The position numbers and the translations under genes were made by a program. The notes beneath the pieces were generated by a model. That model did no database searches, was not told the origin of the DNA, and worked only from the letters and a program-made list of their open reading frames with translations. From Croceibacterium_B sp963783195 (GTDB lineage Bacteria > Pseudomonadota > Alphaproteobacteria > Sphingomonadales > Sphingomonadaceae): a DNA stretch of 64,000 nt. Of this stretch, positions 1-8,950 are shown in pieces (the stretch's first letter is position 1; the number at the start of each line of letters is the position of its first letter). The DNA lies in assembly GCA_963783195.1 (NCBI GenBank), contig CAWAMV010000004.1, forward strand, positions 2,356,001-2,420,000, read 5' to 3'.

Positions 1-64
1 AGCCGACGCGAACGTCCACCCGACTCCCGGGCGGCCATATGGCGGCGCAGCGCCGGGAAATCAA

Positions 65-343
65 CTAGCGGAAGTTGTCCGCATAGGCCTGCAGCTTGAG
101 CTTGCGCGGCGGCGTGGGGTGGACGATCGCCGCGATGCCATGCTTTTCGGCATAGGCCTGCGCCTCTTCGCAGCTTGAGAACCTGAGCTGGACCTGCTGG
201 CGGGTATCGCCGCTGCCGGCCCACCCCATCAGGGGATCGGGCTTCTTCGCCTCTGCCGGGACGAAATCGAGAACCCACTGGTCGGTCAGCGCCCTGCCGG
301 ACTGCATGGCGTTCTTCGGGCGTTGGTAGATGCGTGCCTGCAT
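65..343 (-). CDS. NDUFS4-like accessory subunit of respiratory complex I
   Basis: This 92-residue protein matches the ETC complex I subunit family (NDUFS4/18 kDa type), an accessory subunit on the matrix/cytoplasmic arm of NADH:ubiquinone oxidoreductase in alphaproteobacteria and mitochondria. The family pattern is visible: MGW.GS.DT..QV.L.F at residues 39-55, followed by EEA.AYA..HGI at 59-70. The usual bacterial length is about 90-100 residues, so it is complete. The ATG is preceded by GGGGAG five bases upstream. It lies 15 bases downstream of hrpB on the same strand and may be cotranscribed, although the two functions are unrelated. The 64 bases between the gene and the window start hold nothing recognisable. 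Confidence 0.85.
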   Translation of the reverse strand: MQARIYQRPKNAMQSGRALTDQWVLDFVPAEAKKPDPLMGWAGSGDTRQQVQLRFSSCEEAQAYAEKHGIAAIVHPTPPRKLKLQAYADNFR

Positions 344-358
344 GATGCTCCCCGTAAT

Positions 359-2782
359 TCAGTGCTGCGAGTTTTGGAAGGCGTTCTTGGTCTTGAGGCT
401 CGGCTTTTCGGTCCACGGCTCGTCGGGCCAGCGATGTTTCGGGTAGCGGCCCTTCATGTCCTTGACGACGTCCCTCCAGCTCCCGCGCCAGAACCCGGGC
501 AGGTCGCGCGTGGCCTGGATCGGGCGCCCGGCGGGACTGGTCAGCCTGAGCAGCAAGGGCGTGTCGCCGATCATGGGATGGACATCGAGACCGAACAGCG
601 CCTGCACCCGGACCTCGACCGCCGGGGCATCGGGGCCCGAGTAGTCGATCGCGTGTGTCGTTCCGGCGGGCGTCCCGAATTCACGCGGCGCAACCGTGTC
701 GAGCCGCTGCCGGGTCGGCCAGTCGAGGCGGGCCATGAGAGCGTCGACCAGCGAGCCTTTGGGCACGGCGAGGTCGCGCCGCCCGGCAAGGAGCGGGGCG
801 AGCCACTCGCCAGCCTCCGCGGCCAGCCGATCCGTCGAAAGCGCGTCGATCCCGGCATATCCAGCGCGCGCCGACAGCGTTTTGGGCAGCATGTCCCCAA
901 GGTTGTCGACAGCCTTTTCCACAAGCAGCGCCACCACGGCGCCCTGGTCGGGCGACGGATCTGGTCCGCTGGCCAGTGTGATGGCGCCGATCCGTCGCTC
1001 CAGCCGCGCCTCGACCCGCTCTCCGGTCCAGCGCAGCACGCTGCGGCGTTCGATGCGGTTGGCCAGCCCCAGCTCCACCTCGGCCGTATCGAGCGGGAGC
1101 GCGGCGGTAATCCGCGCGCCCCTGGCCTGTCCCTGCGCATCGCCGATGGCCAGCCACTCGGCCCGCGCCAGCGGGCTGGCGGGGTCGAGCAGATAGCCCC
1201 GCCCCCCGGCACTGAGCCATGTTTCGCCGGAGGCGTCGCGGCGGCGGGCGAGGTTGTCCGGCAGCGCGAGGGCGAGGAGCGTTCCCAACGGCACGGCCTC
1301 CCCCTTCGCAACCTCGACGAGCTTCTCCGCCCGCTTCGCCCAGCCCGCTGCCAGCTTGCGGCTCGCCTCGGCACGGGGCGAGCGATCGCCGTTCCAGCGC
1401 TGAAGCCGGGCTGCAAGGTCTTCTCCGCGTCCGCCCAGGCCTCGCTCCTGCAACAACAGCGCCAGCCGGGCAGCGGTATCGGCCAATCCGTGTTCGGCGC
1501 CGCGCAGGATCATCGCCGCCTGCCACGGTTCCATTGGCAAGGCGGCAACCTTCGCTCCGAATCGGGTGATGCGGTACTCGGCGTCGAACGCGCCCAGCGC
1601 CTGCAACCGCTCGCGCGCAGCCGCCAGCGCGGCCTGGGGCGGCGAATCCAGCCACGGGAGGCTCGCCGGATCGGCCACGCCCCATTGCGCGAGTGCGAGA
1701 ACCAGTGGGGCAAGGTCGCTCGTGACCATTTCGGGGGGATCGAACTGCGGCCGGCCGGGATGGGCCGCTTCTTCCCACAGACGGTAGGCAACGCCCGGCC
1801 CCTGTCGTGCCGCGCGGCCTGCACGCTGCGCCGCGGCCGCCTGGCTCGCGCGGTGCGTGACGAGGTGAGTGACGCCGGCAGCCAGATCGAATTCGGCGCG
1901 GCGGGAAACGCCGGCGTCGACCACGACCGAGACTCCGTCGAGCGTTATCGAGGTCTCGGCGATCGCCGTCGCCAGCACGATCCGCCGCCGCCCGTCTGGG
2001 TCACACCGGATCGCCGCGCGCTGACCGGCGGGCTGCACCTGCCCGTGAAGCGGCAGGATCGGCACGCCGGGCAGCTTCGCCTCCAGCCGTTCGCGCGTGC
2101 GCTCGATTTCCCCGACACCGGGCAGGAAGGCGAGCAGGTCGCCCTCCTCCGCCCGCCAGGCCTGCAGGACTGCGCCGGCCATTGCCTCGTCGGTGCGTGA
2201 TTCAGGGCGGCTGCCGAGCCATTCGATGCGCAGCGGGTGGGCCCTGCCCTCGCTTTCGATCACCGGCGCGCCATCGCCCAGCAGCCGGGCGAAGCGCGCG
2301 CCATCGATCGTGGCCGACATGACCAGCACGCGCAGGTCCTCGCGCAGGACCGCCCTGCTCTCGAGCGCGAGCGCGAGGCCGAGGTCGGAATCGAGGTGCC
2401 GTTCGTGCGCTTCGTCGAACAGCACTGCGGAAACCCCCGCGAGTTCCTGGTCGGCGAGTATCTGCGAGACGAAGATCGCCTCGGTAACGATGAGAATTCT
2501 GGTCTTCGCCGACTGCCTGCTGTCGAGCCGGGTGAGGTAGCCGACCGTCTCCCCGGGCTGCTCGCCCAGCACCTGGGCCATCCGCTCGGCCGCCGCGCGA
2601 GCCGCCACTCTGCGCGGGCTGGTCAGAATGATCCGGCCCGTGCACCAGGGCTCGCCAATAAGCGCCGGGGCAACTGCGGTTGTCTTGCCCGCCCCCGGCG
2701 GCGCGATGAGCACCGCGCCGGTACTCTCGCGCAAGGCGGCGAGCAGGTCGGGCAGCACCGCATGGATCGGAAGGTCTGCCAT
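359..2782 (-). CDS. hrpB: ATP-dependent helicase HrpB
   Basis: This 807-residue DEAH-box superfamily 2 helicase of the HrpB type has the usual family length of about 810-840. Walker A APPGAGKTT lies at residues 27-35, the DEAH box (FDEAH) at 122-126 and the SAT motif MSATIDG near 153. The second RecA domain contains the QRAGRAARQGPG motif VI near 320. The HA2 region and the HrpB-specific C-terminal domain follow. HrpB proteins are cytoplasmic RNA helicases whose physiological role is still poorly defined. The ATG start gives the family N-terminus, but no strong Shine-Dalgarno precedes it. The GC-rich antisense strand is open over long stretches, which is a composition effect. Confidence 0.95.
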   Translation of the reverse strand: MADLPIHAVLPDLLAALRESTGAVLIAPPGAGKTTAVAPALIGEPWCTGRIILTSPRRVAARAAAERMAQVLGEQPGETVGYLTRLDSRQSAKTRILIVTEAIFVSQILADQELAGVSAVLFDEAHERHLDSDLGLALALESRAVLREDLRVLVMSATIDGARFARLLGDGAPVIESEGRAHPLRIEWLGSRPESRTDEAMAGAVLQAWRAEEGDLLAFLPGVGEIERTRERLEAKLPGVPILPLHGQVQPAGQRAAIRCDPDGRRRIVLATAIAETSITLDGVSVVVDAGVSRRAEFDLAAGVTHLVTHRASQAAAAQRAGRAARQGPGVAYRLWEEAAHPGRPQFDPPEMVTSDLAPLVLALAQWGVADPASLPWLDSPPQAALAAARERLQALGAFDAEYRITRFGAKVAALPMEPWQAAMILRGAEHGLADTAARLALLLQERGLGGRGEDLAARLQRWNGDRSPRAEASRKLAAGWAKRAEKLVEVAKGEAVPLGTLLALALPDNLARRRDASGETWLSAGGRGYLLDPASPLARAEWLAIGDAQGQARGARITAALPLDTAEVELGLANRIERRSVLRWTGERVEARLERRIGAITLASGPDPSPDQGAVVALLVEKAVDNLGDMLPKTLSARAGYAGIDALSTDRLAAEAGEWLAPLLAGRRDLAVPKGSLVDALMARLDWPTRQRLDTVAPREFGTPAGTTHAIDYSGPDAPAVEVRVQALFGLDVHPMIGDTPLLLRLTSPAGRPIQATRDLPGFWRGSWRDVVKDMKGRYPKHRWPDEPWTEKPSLKTKNAFQNSQH

Positions 2783-3012
2783 CAGGCGCCGGCGAAAGGT
2801 GACAAAGGTGACACCCAGTCAACTTTTCCAGCAGAGCGTTTATCAAATCTTTTCAGTGCCTTGCAGGATTTTTCCCAAAGGTGACGACTTTGCGGCGACG
2901 GCGAAGATGTCGCCTTCGTCCCGCGCGCCCGGGTGTGAAACTGGAGAATTGATGCGCAACGGGGCATGGCCCGAGCGCTGCCACATCCGCCCCCCTGTAG
3001 GAAAGGGCCAAA

Positions 3013-3038
3013 GGGGGCGGAGCCGCAAGCCCGCCCCC
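3013..3038 (-). terminator. Hairpin terminator after the OmpA-like gene
   Basis: A perfect 8-bp inverted repeat, GGGGGCGG and CCGCCCCC with a 10-base loop, begins eight bases past the stop codon of the OmpA-like gene. On the minus strand it is followed by only a short T-run (CTTTGG), so it may act as a weak intrinsic terminator or as an mRNA 3'-end stabiliser. The rest of the 263-base gap towards hrpB shows no gene. Confidence 0.55.
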
Positions 3039-3045
3039 CGAAGCG

Positions 3046-3915
3046 TCAGATTCCGTCGACGCTCTTGCTGACAAGGACGTTGACCGCCACGCGGCGGTTC
3101 TGGGCCTTGCCCTCGGGCGTCGAGTTGTCGGCCAGCGGGTCGGCTTCGGCCATGCCCGTCGGCGTCAGCATGCGGTACGGCTTCCAGCCGCAGGCCTGCT
3201 GCAAGTAATTGACCACGCGACTGGCGCGCTTTTCACTCAGTTCCTGATTGAACTCCTCCGGGCCGGTCGAATCGGTGTAGCCCACCACCAGCAGCAGCGC
3301 GTTGTCGGTGCTCTCCGCCTGGGCCGCGGCGTTGCACAGGTCCGCCTTGGCGACTTCGGTCAGCTTCGCCTTGCCAGTGTCGAAGTTCACGTTCGTCGTG
3401 GCCTTCAGGTTGTACTTGTCGATATCGCCCAGCCGGCCGCGCAGCGCCTCGGTCGCGGCGGTCTGTTCGGCAAAGCCCTGAGCCGTCCCGCTGCGGATCA
3501 TCGCCGCGGTCTTCAGATCGTTGCCCTTGAAATTGATGCGGCTGGCCAGAAGGCTGTTGCCCCACTGCACCGTCTTCACCGAGACGGGCAGGCCATTGAA
3601 CAGCGAGTCCGCACCGAGCGACGCCTTGTTGAGCCCGAACAGGCCGCTGCTGGAGCGGATCTCGGTGCCTTGGGACAAGGCGATGACGGTGTTGCTGCCG
3701 TCTTCGCTCGTCACCTGCACCCGATTGCCGCTGCGCGCGGTAATCAGGCCTTCGACCTCAGGCCCGGCTTCCATGCCGGACAGGTCGGACGGCGCTTCGC
3801 CATAGACGTTGATATTCTCGTCCTGCGACAGCTGCTGGGCCTGCAGGCTTGCCGGGACGGAGGTAGCCAGCAGGGCCAGCACGAGCGCCTTGGGGGCAGT
3901 GGAAACGAATTTCAT
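3046..3915 (-). CDS. OmpA family outer-membrane/periplasmic protein
   Basis: The 289-residue precursor has a signal peptide (KFVSTAPKALVLALLATS, cleavage after SLQAQ near residue 27). A C-terminal OmpA-like peptidoglycan-binding domain covers roughly residues 170-285. The domain shows NVNFDTGKAKLT, the GYTDSTG loop and the terminal EGKAQNRRVAV block with the conserved arginines. The N-terminal half has no recognisable beta-barrel motif and looks like a soluble beta-rich module. The protein therefore probably tethers the envelope to peptidoglycan. The start is the ATG preceded by AAGGAG seven bases upstream, not the GTG one codon earlier. It is monocistronic, with its own terminator hairpin. 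The 280 bases upstream of it hold no recognisable gene. Confidence 0.85.
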   Translation of the reverse strand: MKFVSTAPKALVLALLATSVPASLQAQQLSQDENINVYGEAPSDLSGMEAGPEVEGLITARSGNRVQVTSEDGSNTVIALSQGTEIRSSSGLFGLNKASLGADSLFNGLPVSVKTVQWGNSLLASRINFKGNDLKTAAMIRSGTAQGFAEQTAATEALRGRLGDIDKYNLKATTNVNFDTGKAKLTEVAKADLCNAAAQAESTDNALLLVVGYTDSTGPEEFNQELSEKRASRVVNYLQQACGWKPYRMLTPTGMAEADPLADNSTPEGKAQNRRVAVNVLVSKSVDGI

Positions 3916-4195
3916 CACGCTACTCCTTCAAACCAGCGACAGGCGGGCCCGTGCCTTCCCGGCAATCCGTTGGGCCGTCCCCTGAAGGCGAGCCCGCTGT
4001 CGCAACCCCCTCGATGGAAATGTGAAGCCGCGCCGCAGACCTGCCGCGCGGACAAATGGGAGGGTGGGCCTGTTCAGAACCGCCTTGCCGCCGGATGAAC
4101 GACGTCACTGGAGCGGGAGAACGCCGGGGTGGCTTGCCCGCCGCATGCGGCCAAGCGAGCGACGCGGGCTGTAGCGCCGCCCCCGAAACGCTGCC

Positions 4196-5206
4196 TCAGT
4201 AGCCGCGGCTGACGGCGAACTGGGCTGCCTCGATCATCGCCGCGCGGGCCTTGCCGTCGGGAAAGATCGATAGCGCATCACAGGCGCGCTGGGCGAAGTG
4301 CCGGGCGCGTTCGCGGGTCGCGGCAACCGCGTCGTGCCGGCGGATGAGGTCGGTCGCGTGGGCGAGGTCCTCATCCTCGGTGCGGAAGCCGGCAATGGCC
4401 TCTTCCCAGAACTTGCGCTCTTCCGGCGTGCCGCGGGCGTAGGCGAGAATCACCGGAAGGGTCATCTTGCCCTCCCGGAAGTCGTCGCCCCGGTCCTTGC
4501 CCATGTCGGCCGTGCCGGTGTCGTAGTCGATCGCGTCGTCGACCAACTGGAAGGCGATGCCCAGGTTTCGGCCGTAGTCGTCGAGCGCCCGCTCCTCCGC
4601 CTCGCCGCGTTCGGCCACGACGGCGGCAATCCGGCTGGCAGCGGCGAACAGGGCAGCCGTCTTGGCGCCGATGATGTGGAGGTAGCGTTCCTCGCTCGTC
4701 TCGATCTTGCGCTGTGCGGTCAGCTGGTCGACTTCGCCCTGGGCGATGATCGCGCTGGCGCCGGAGAGGATCTTGAGCACCTTGAGGCTGCCGTCCTCGA
4801 CCATCAGCTCGAAGGCGCGGCTGAACAGGAAGTCGCCGACGAGCACCGTGGCCGGGTTGCCGAACACGATGTTGGCCGCGCTCTTGCCGCGGCGCTGCTC
4901 GCTGCCGTCGACGACGTCGTCATGCAGCAAGGTGGCGGTGTGGATGAACTCGACAGCGGCAGCCAGCTTGTGGTGGCGCGTGCCCTGGTAACCGACGACC
5001 TCGGCCCCGGCGAGCGTGAGCATCGGGCGCATCCGCTTGCCGCCACCGGCGATGAGATGCCCGGCGAGCGCGGGAATGAGCGGAATTTCGCTCTGCATCC
5101 GGTCGAGAATGATCGCGTTGACGGAGTTCATCGCCGTGGCCGTGAGGCCCAGGATCGGCGAGAGGCTCGGCTCCTTGCGGGAAAACGGGACGACCTCGGC
5201 GCTCAT
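4196..5206 (-). CDS. Polyprenyl diphosphate synthase (ubiquinone side chain)
   Basis: This 336-residue trans-isoprenyl diphosphate synthase adds isopentenyl diphosphate units to an allylic primer to make a long prenyl chain, presumably the ubiquinone tail. The first aspartate-rich motif, LLHDDVVDGS, lies near residue 95, and the second, LVDDAIDYDTG, near 225. The substrate-binding GGGKRMRP lies near 55 and the GEV.QL helix near 155. The length fits octaprenyl/decaprenyl synthases (IspB/DdsA). The chain length cannot be read from the sequence; Q10 would be usual for this group. The internal ATG (MSAEVV) is preferred over an upstream in-frame start because family members begin there. It is divergent from the chorismate mutase gene. 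Confidence 0.9.
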   Translation of the reverse strand: MSAEVVPFSRKEPSLSPILGLTATAMNSVNAIILDRMQSEIPLIPALAGHLIAGGGKRMRPMLTLAGAEVVGYQGTRHHKLAAAVEFIHTATLLHDDVVDGSEQRRGKSAANIVFGNPATVLVGDFLFSRAFELMVEDGSLKVLKILSGASAIIAQGEVDQLTAQRKIETSEERYLHIIGAKTAALFAAASRIAAVVAERGEAEERALDDYGRNLGIAFQLVDDAIDYDTGTADMGKDRGDDFREGKMTLPVILAYARGTPEERKFWEEAIAGFRTEDEDLAHATDLIRRHDAVAATRERARHFAQRACDALSIFPDGKARAAMIEAAQFAVSRGY

Positions 5207-5274
5207 GCAGGCGCAATTGGGGGCTCGGCGCCGACTTGGCAAGCGGGGAATGCGCGACTAGCGTCCGGCGTCAT

Positions 5275-5580
5275 ATGGCCAGCAATCCTTCAGCCCAGAA
5301 CCAGGACCCGGTCCTCGCGGCCTACCGCAAGAGCATCGACAACATCGATGCCGCGCTGATCCACATGCTGGCCGAACGGTTTCGCATTACGCAGGCGGTC
5401 GGCGAGTACAAGGCGCAGGCTAAGCTGCCGGCGAGCGACCCGGGGCGCGAGAGCCGGCAGGTCGAACGCCTGCGCGCGCTGGCGATCGAAGCGGAGCTCG
5501 ACCCCGAGTTCTCGGAGAAGTTCATCCGCTTCGTGATCGACGAAGTGATCCGCCACCACCAGCAGGCGGCGAATCGCTAA
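5275..5580 (+). CDS. Chorismate mutase (AroQ class)
   Basis: This 101-residue monofunctional AroQ-type chorismate mutase converts chorismate to prephenate for phenylalanine and tyrosine synthesis. The all-alpha fold is recognisable: YRKSIDNIDAALIHMLAERF in helix 1, the catalytic-site arginine and lysine in AERFRI..AVGEYKA, and a C-terminal FIRFVIDEVIRHHQ. The ATG 13 codons into the open frame matches the usual family start, whereas the upstream TTG would overlap the divergent promoter region. The small size argues against a bifunctional P-protein. It is separated from the downstream convergent lipoprotein gene by 10 bases. Confidence 0.88.
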   Translation: MASNPSAQNQDPVLAAYRKSIDNIDAALIHMLAERFRITQAVGEYKAQAKLPASDPGRESRQVERLRALAIEAELDPEFSEKFIRFVIDEVIRHHQQAANR

Positions 5581-5590
5581 CTCGGGGCCG

Positions 5591-6223
5591 TCAGTCGCGG
5601 CGTTTGTCCTTGCTGCGACCGAACTCGCGCGCGCGGTCGACCCGGCGCTGAGCGGGAGCGGCGCGTTGCGGTGCCGGGCGCGCAGGCGCGGCGCGCTGAG
5701 GCACGGCTCTCTGCGGGGCGGCACGTTGTGGGGCGACCTGCCGGCCGCTGCCCCGTCCCTGCCAGCCCCCGCGATCCTCGCGATTGCGATTGCCCTGCCA
5801 GTTCTGGTGCTCGTCGCGTCCGCGGCCGCCCTGCCAGCGTTCGCCCTGGCGACGCTGATCGCGCCCCTGCCACTGGCCTTCGCCACGGCGGCCCGAGAAC
5901 TGCTCGCCGCGCCAGGCGCCCCAGTTCTCGCGAACCTGGCGATTGCCGCGACGGGCTTCCCAGTAGCGGCGATGCCGATCGCTCCACCGGTGGCGGGAGC
6001 CCTGCCGATCGTAAACATAATAGCCGGTGCCGGGATAATAGAAGCCGTCGTACCAGCCGTAATAAGGATTGCGATCGTACCGCGAGGCGTAGGGATAGTA
6101 TCCGCCCGACGAATAGCCGACCGAAACGACGCCGCGGCCATAGCCGTCGTCGTACATCGAGCAGGCGCCGAGCGCGGCGGTTGCCACGATCAGCAGCGCG
6201 GGGCGTGTGAGCCTGGAGATCAT
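5591..6223 (-). CDS. Putative Gln/Arg/Trp-rich envelope lipoprotein
   Basis: The 210-residue precursor has a lipoprotein signal peptide ending LGAC at residues 18-21, so it is probably acylated on Cys21 and anchored in a membrane. The mature N-terminus is rich in Tyr and Gly, with several YYGWYDGFYYPGTGYYVYD-like stretches. It is followed by a low-complexity basic domain of Trp, Gln, Gly and Arg repeats and a tail of repeated AAPQRA units. No enzymatic motif is visible. Similar Tyr/Arg-rich proteins are common in sphingomonads with unknown function. The chosen ATG has AAGGAGG eight bases upstream; an upstream in-frame extension is not needed. Confidence 0.75.
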   Translation of the reverse strand: MISRLTRPALLIVATAALGACSMYDDGYGRGVVSVGYSSGGYYPYASRYDRNPYYGWYDGFYYPGTGYYVYDRQGSRHRWSDRHRRYWEARRGNRQVRENWGAWRGEQFSGRRGEGQWQGRDQRRQGERWQGGRGRDEHQNWQGNRNREDRGGWQGRGSGRQVAPQRAAPQRAVPQRAAPARPAPQRAAPAQRRVDRAREFGRSKDKRRD

Positions 6224-6352
6224 TGTCCCCTCCTTCATGTTTTTCAGCTTGTTACGCCGGTGTTCTACGGCGACGGCCTTAAACCTTGCCTGAACCCGAT
6301 GGACAGGAATGCCGCGCTGGGCAAGAAAGGCGCCCAAAGGAGATAGAGGGCG

Positions 6353-6781
6353 ATGAACGACAAACTGGTCGGCGGCTGCCTGTGCGGCAACATGCGTTAC
6401 CGGATCGAGGGCGAGCCGATGTTCGTGAGCCAATGCTGCTGCAAGGACTGCCAGAAGGCCACCGGCACGGGCCACACCACGATCATCGGCATACACAAGG
6501 ACCAACTGAAGCTCGAAGGCGAGCCTGCAACCTACACCAACGCCGGCGACACCGGCGGGAAGGTGACGCGGCATTTCTGCGGCACGTGCGGGGGGCGGCT
6601 TTACACCTCCGGCGACGCACCGGGGGATTACATCATGGTCCAGGCCGGCTCGCTCGACGATCCGGGCCAGGTCACCCCGGAAAACTGCATCTACGTGAAG
6701 GACCGCGTCGCGTGGGACAAGCTCGACGAGAGCCTGCCCCAGTTTGCCACCCTGTCGCCCCGCCCGGGAATCCGGGACTAG
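6353..6781 (+). CDS. GFA/CENP-V domain zinc protein
   Basis: The 142-residue protein is of the GFA (glutathione-dependent formaldehyde-activating) / CENP-V fold. The two zinc sites are visible: GGCLCGNMRY near residue 7, CCCKDCQKATGTG near 30 and HFCGTCGGRLY near 80. Family members are annotated as S-(hydroxymethyl)glutathione synthases, but for most the biochemical activity is unproven, and the name should not be read as formaldehyde metabolism here. It is monocistronic, with a GGAG-type Shine-Dalgarno a few bases before the ATG. It converges on the sensor kinase gene, three bases away. Confidence 0.85.
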   Translation: MNDKLVGGCLCGNMRYRIEGEPMFVSQCCCKDCQKATGTGHTTIIGIHKDQLKLEGEPATYTNAGDTGGKVTRHFCGTCGGRLYTSGDAPGDYIMVQAGSLDDPGQVTPENCIYVKDRVAWDKLDESLPQFATLSPRPGIRD

Positions 6782-6784
6782 CCG

Positions 6785-8242
6785 CTACTCCGCGGTCGCG
6801 CGGGGCAGCATCAGGCGCACGACGAGGCCGCCAAGGTCCTCGCTCTCGCCCAGCTCGATACGGCCGCCGTAGATCTCCACCACGTCGCGCACGATCGCGA
6901 GGCCCAGCCCCGTACCCGGCTTCTCGGTATCCAGCCGCGCGCCGCGGCCGAACAGCGTGGCGCGCTGCTCCTCGCGGATGCCGAGGCCATCGTCCTCGAC
7001 CCAGATCGAGCAGAGCTCGTCTTCGGGAACGGCGTCGACAGTCACGAACACGCTGCCGCCACCATACTTTGCCGCGTTCTCGATCAGGTTGCCGAGCAGC
7101 TCGTCCAGGTCCTGCCGCTCGACGGCGACCTCGGCCTCGCGCGAGCCGTCGATGTCGAAGCGGACCGTGGGATAGAGTCGCGCGACCGCCCGTTCGACGG
7201 CATCGGCGCTGGCCATGACGTTGGCGCGCGACAAGCCGACCGCCCGCCGCCCGACCGCGCGGGCCCGGGCTAGGTGGTGATCGACCTGCCGGCGCATCAC
7301 CCCGGCTTCGCGCAGGACGGTACTGTCGAGATCGGCGGCGTGAGCCGATGCCGCGTTGGTCAGCACGGTGAGCGGCGTCTTCAGAGCATGGGCCAGATTG
7401 CCGGCATGAGTCCGCGCCTCCTCCGCCTGCTGTTCGGAATGGGCGAGCAAGGCGTTCAATTCCTCGACCATGGGCTGCACCTCCTGCGGCAGCGGATCGG
7501 TCACCCGGTTGCGCCCGGTGGTACGGATGCGGGCGATGGCGAGCCGGATGCGGCGCAGCGGGCTGAGACCGTACCAGGTTTGCAGCATGGCCATGATGAA
7601 AAGCCCGATCCCCAGCACGGCGAACGACCACGCGAGGATAGAGCGGATCTGATGGACCTGTTCATCGAGCTCCTCGCGTTTCGCGGCAACGATATACTGC
7701 CAGCGCGTGTCGTCGCCGGGCAACGTGATCGATCGCGCCACGACACGCAGCGGCTCGTCGGGAAACTCGAAGGAATCGTAGTAGTGCGGCTGCACGTCGT
7801 CGTAGTTGGGGGGCGGCTGCAGCCGGCGGTCCCATAACGAGCGCGAGCGGTAATCCTCGTGCCCCTGGCCGCTTATCTGGTAATAGAAGCCGCTGTTCGG
7901 CTCGAGAAATCGCTGGTCGCCCAGCGGGCGGTTGAACCAGACCTCGCCATCGATGAGTTCAGATGCGCCAAGCATTCCATTGAGGCTGTATTCCAGCTGA
8001 TCGTCGAACTGGCGCGTGACGAGCGCGGTGAGCGTCCGGTCCAGCGCCAGTCCACCCAGCAGAAGCAGGACCGAGATCCACCCCGCCGCGATGAGCATCA
8101 TGCGCCGGGCAAGGCTGCCGGTGTTGGGCGAGCCTTCCCCGTACTCGGCCCCGGCCGGCGCGCTCCCGGTCACGGGTGCGGGCACAGGAGCACTACTCGC
8201 GGGGCGGTTCGTCGGGGTCGTCGAGGCTGTAACCGAGGCCAC
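6785..8242 (-). CDS. Sensor histidine kinase of an OmpR-type pair
   Basis: This membrane-bound histidine kinase has up to 485 residues. A transmembrane helix near residues 48-70, a periplasmic sensor region to about 185, a second helix near 185-205, a HAMP segment, then HisKA with the phospho-accepting His in AHALKTPLTVL. The ATPase domain shows an N-box (LIENAAKYGG), G1 (DDGLGIREE) and G2 (GTGLGLAIV). It is the partner of the response regulator whose 3' end it overlaps. The longest start is a GTG that overlaps that gene by 50 bases. Internal GTG codons 19 or 23 codons later would remove the overlap. None has a good Shine-Dalgarno, so the start is unresolved. Confidence 0.9.
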   Translation of the reverse strand: MASVTASTTPTNRPASSAPVPAPVTGSAPAGAEYGEGSPNTGSLARRMMLIAAGWISVLLLLGGLALDRTLTALVTRQFDDQLEYSLNGMLGASELIDGEVWFNRPLGDQRFLEPNSGFYYQISGQGHEDYRSRSLWDRRLQPPPNYDDVQPHYYDSFEFPDEPLRVVARSITLPGDDTRWQYIVAAKREELDEQVHQIRSILAWSFAVLGIGLFIMAMLQTWYGLSPLRRIRLAIARIRTTGRNRVTDPLPQEVQPMVEELNALLAHSEQQAEEARTHAGNLAHALKTPLTVLTNAASAHAADLDSTVLREAGVMRRQVDHHLARARAVGRRAVGLSRANVMASADAVERAVARLYPTVRFDIDGSREAEVAVERQDLDELLGNLIENAAKYGGGSVFVTVDAVPEDELCSIWVEDDGLGIREEQRATLFGRGARLDTEKPGTGLGLAIVRDVVEIYGGRIELGESEDLGGLVVRLMLPRATAE

Positions 8243-8870
8243 GGATTGTCGTTATGACGTTGGCACCCAGCTTCTTGCGGATGCGGGTGACGAAGACTTC
8301 GATCGTGTTCGAATCGCGATCGAAATCCTGATCGTAGATGTGTTCGATCAGTTCGGTGCGGCTGACCACCTTTCCCTTGTGGTGCATCAGGTAACTCAGC
8401 AACTTGTATTCCTGCGCCGTCAGCTTGACCGGCTCGCCGGCCCTGGTGACCCGGCCGGAGCGGGTATCCAGCCGGACATCGCCGGCGGTCAGTTCCGAAC
8501 TGGCATTGCCCGAGGCGCGGCGAATGAGCGCACGCAGGCGGGCGATCAGTTCTTCCGTCTGGAACGGCTTGGCGAGGTAGTCGTCGGCGCCGGCATCGAG
8601 CCCGGCGACCTTGTCCGACCAGGAATCACGCGCAGTCAGCACGAGGACCGGGAAGTTGCGGCCTTCCTTGCGCCACATGCCGAGCACGGTCAGGCCATCG
8701 ATCTCGGGCAGACCCAGGTCGAGGATCGCGGCATCGTATTCCTCGGTCGAGCCAAGGAAATGACCGTCCTCGCCATCGGTCGACAGATCGACGGCATAGC
8801 CGTTCTGTTCCAGCGTATTCTTGAGTTGTTGGCCGAGAGTTGGTTCGTCCTCGACGATCAGGATGCGCAT
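8193..8870 (-). CDS. OmpR/PhoB-family response regulator
   Basis: This 225-residue two-domain regulator has a receiver domain (acidic pair in VEDEPTLG, phospho-acceptor Asp in AILDLGLPEIDG near residue 51, Lys in YLAKPF) and a C-terminal winged helix (DVRLDTRSGRV ... SNTIEVFVTRIRKKLG ... IRGLGYSL). It is presumably phosphorylated by the kinase encoded immediately downstream. The ATG giving MRILIVEDE is the canonical family start. A small PepSY-like secreted protein encoded just upstream on the same strand is often associated with such systems. The regulon is not deducible from the sequence. Confidence 0.93.
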   Translation of the reverse strand: MRILIVEDEPTLGQQLKNTLEQNGYAVDLSTDGEDGHFLGSTEEYDAAILDLGLPEIDGLTVLGMWRKEGRNFPVLVLTARDSWSDKVAGLDAGADDYLAKPFQTEELIARLRALIRRASGNASSELTAGDVRLDTRSGRVTRAGEPVKLTAQEYKLLSYLMHHKGKVVSRTELIEHIYDQDFDRDSNTIEVFVTRIRKKLGANVITTIRGLGYSLDDPDEPPRE

Positions 8871-8950
8871 CTGTCGTTGGTCCCTGTCCTTATGCCGCAC
8901 AGAAGTGGGCTTTGAACATGAACGCGTCAACTGGCGGGTGTTTCCGTGCG

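Noticed and set aside
323..2200. Long open frame (625 codons) on the plus strand opposite hrpB
   Set aside because: It overlaps a well-supported helicase gene, has no recognisable domain and is rich in Arg, Pro and Gly, as expected for GC-rich antisense frames.
3916..4195. Short frames between the OmpA-like and polyprenyl synthase genes
   Set aside because: No start with a ribosome binding site and no protein-like pattern; treated as intergenic.
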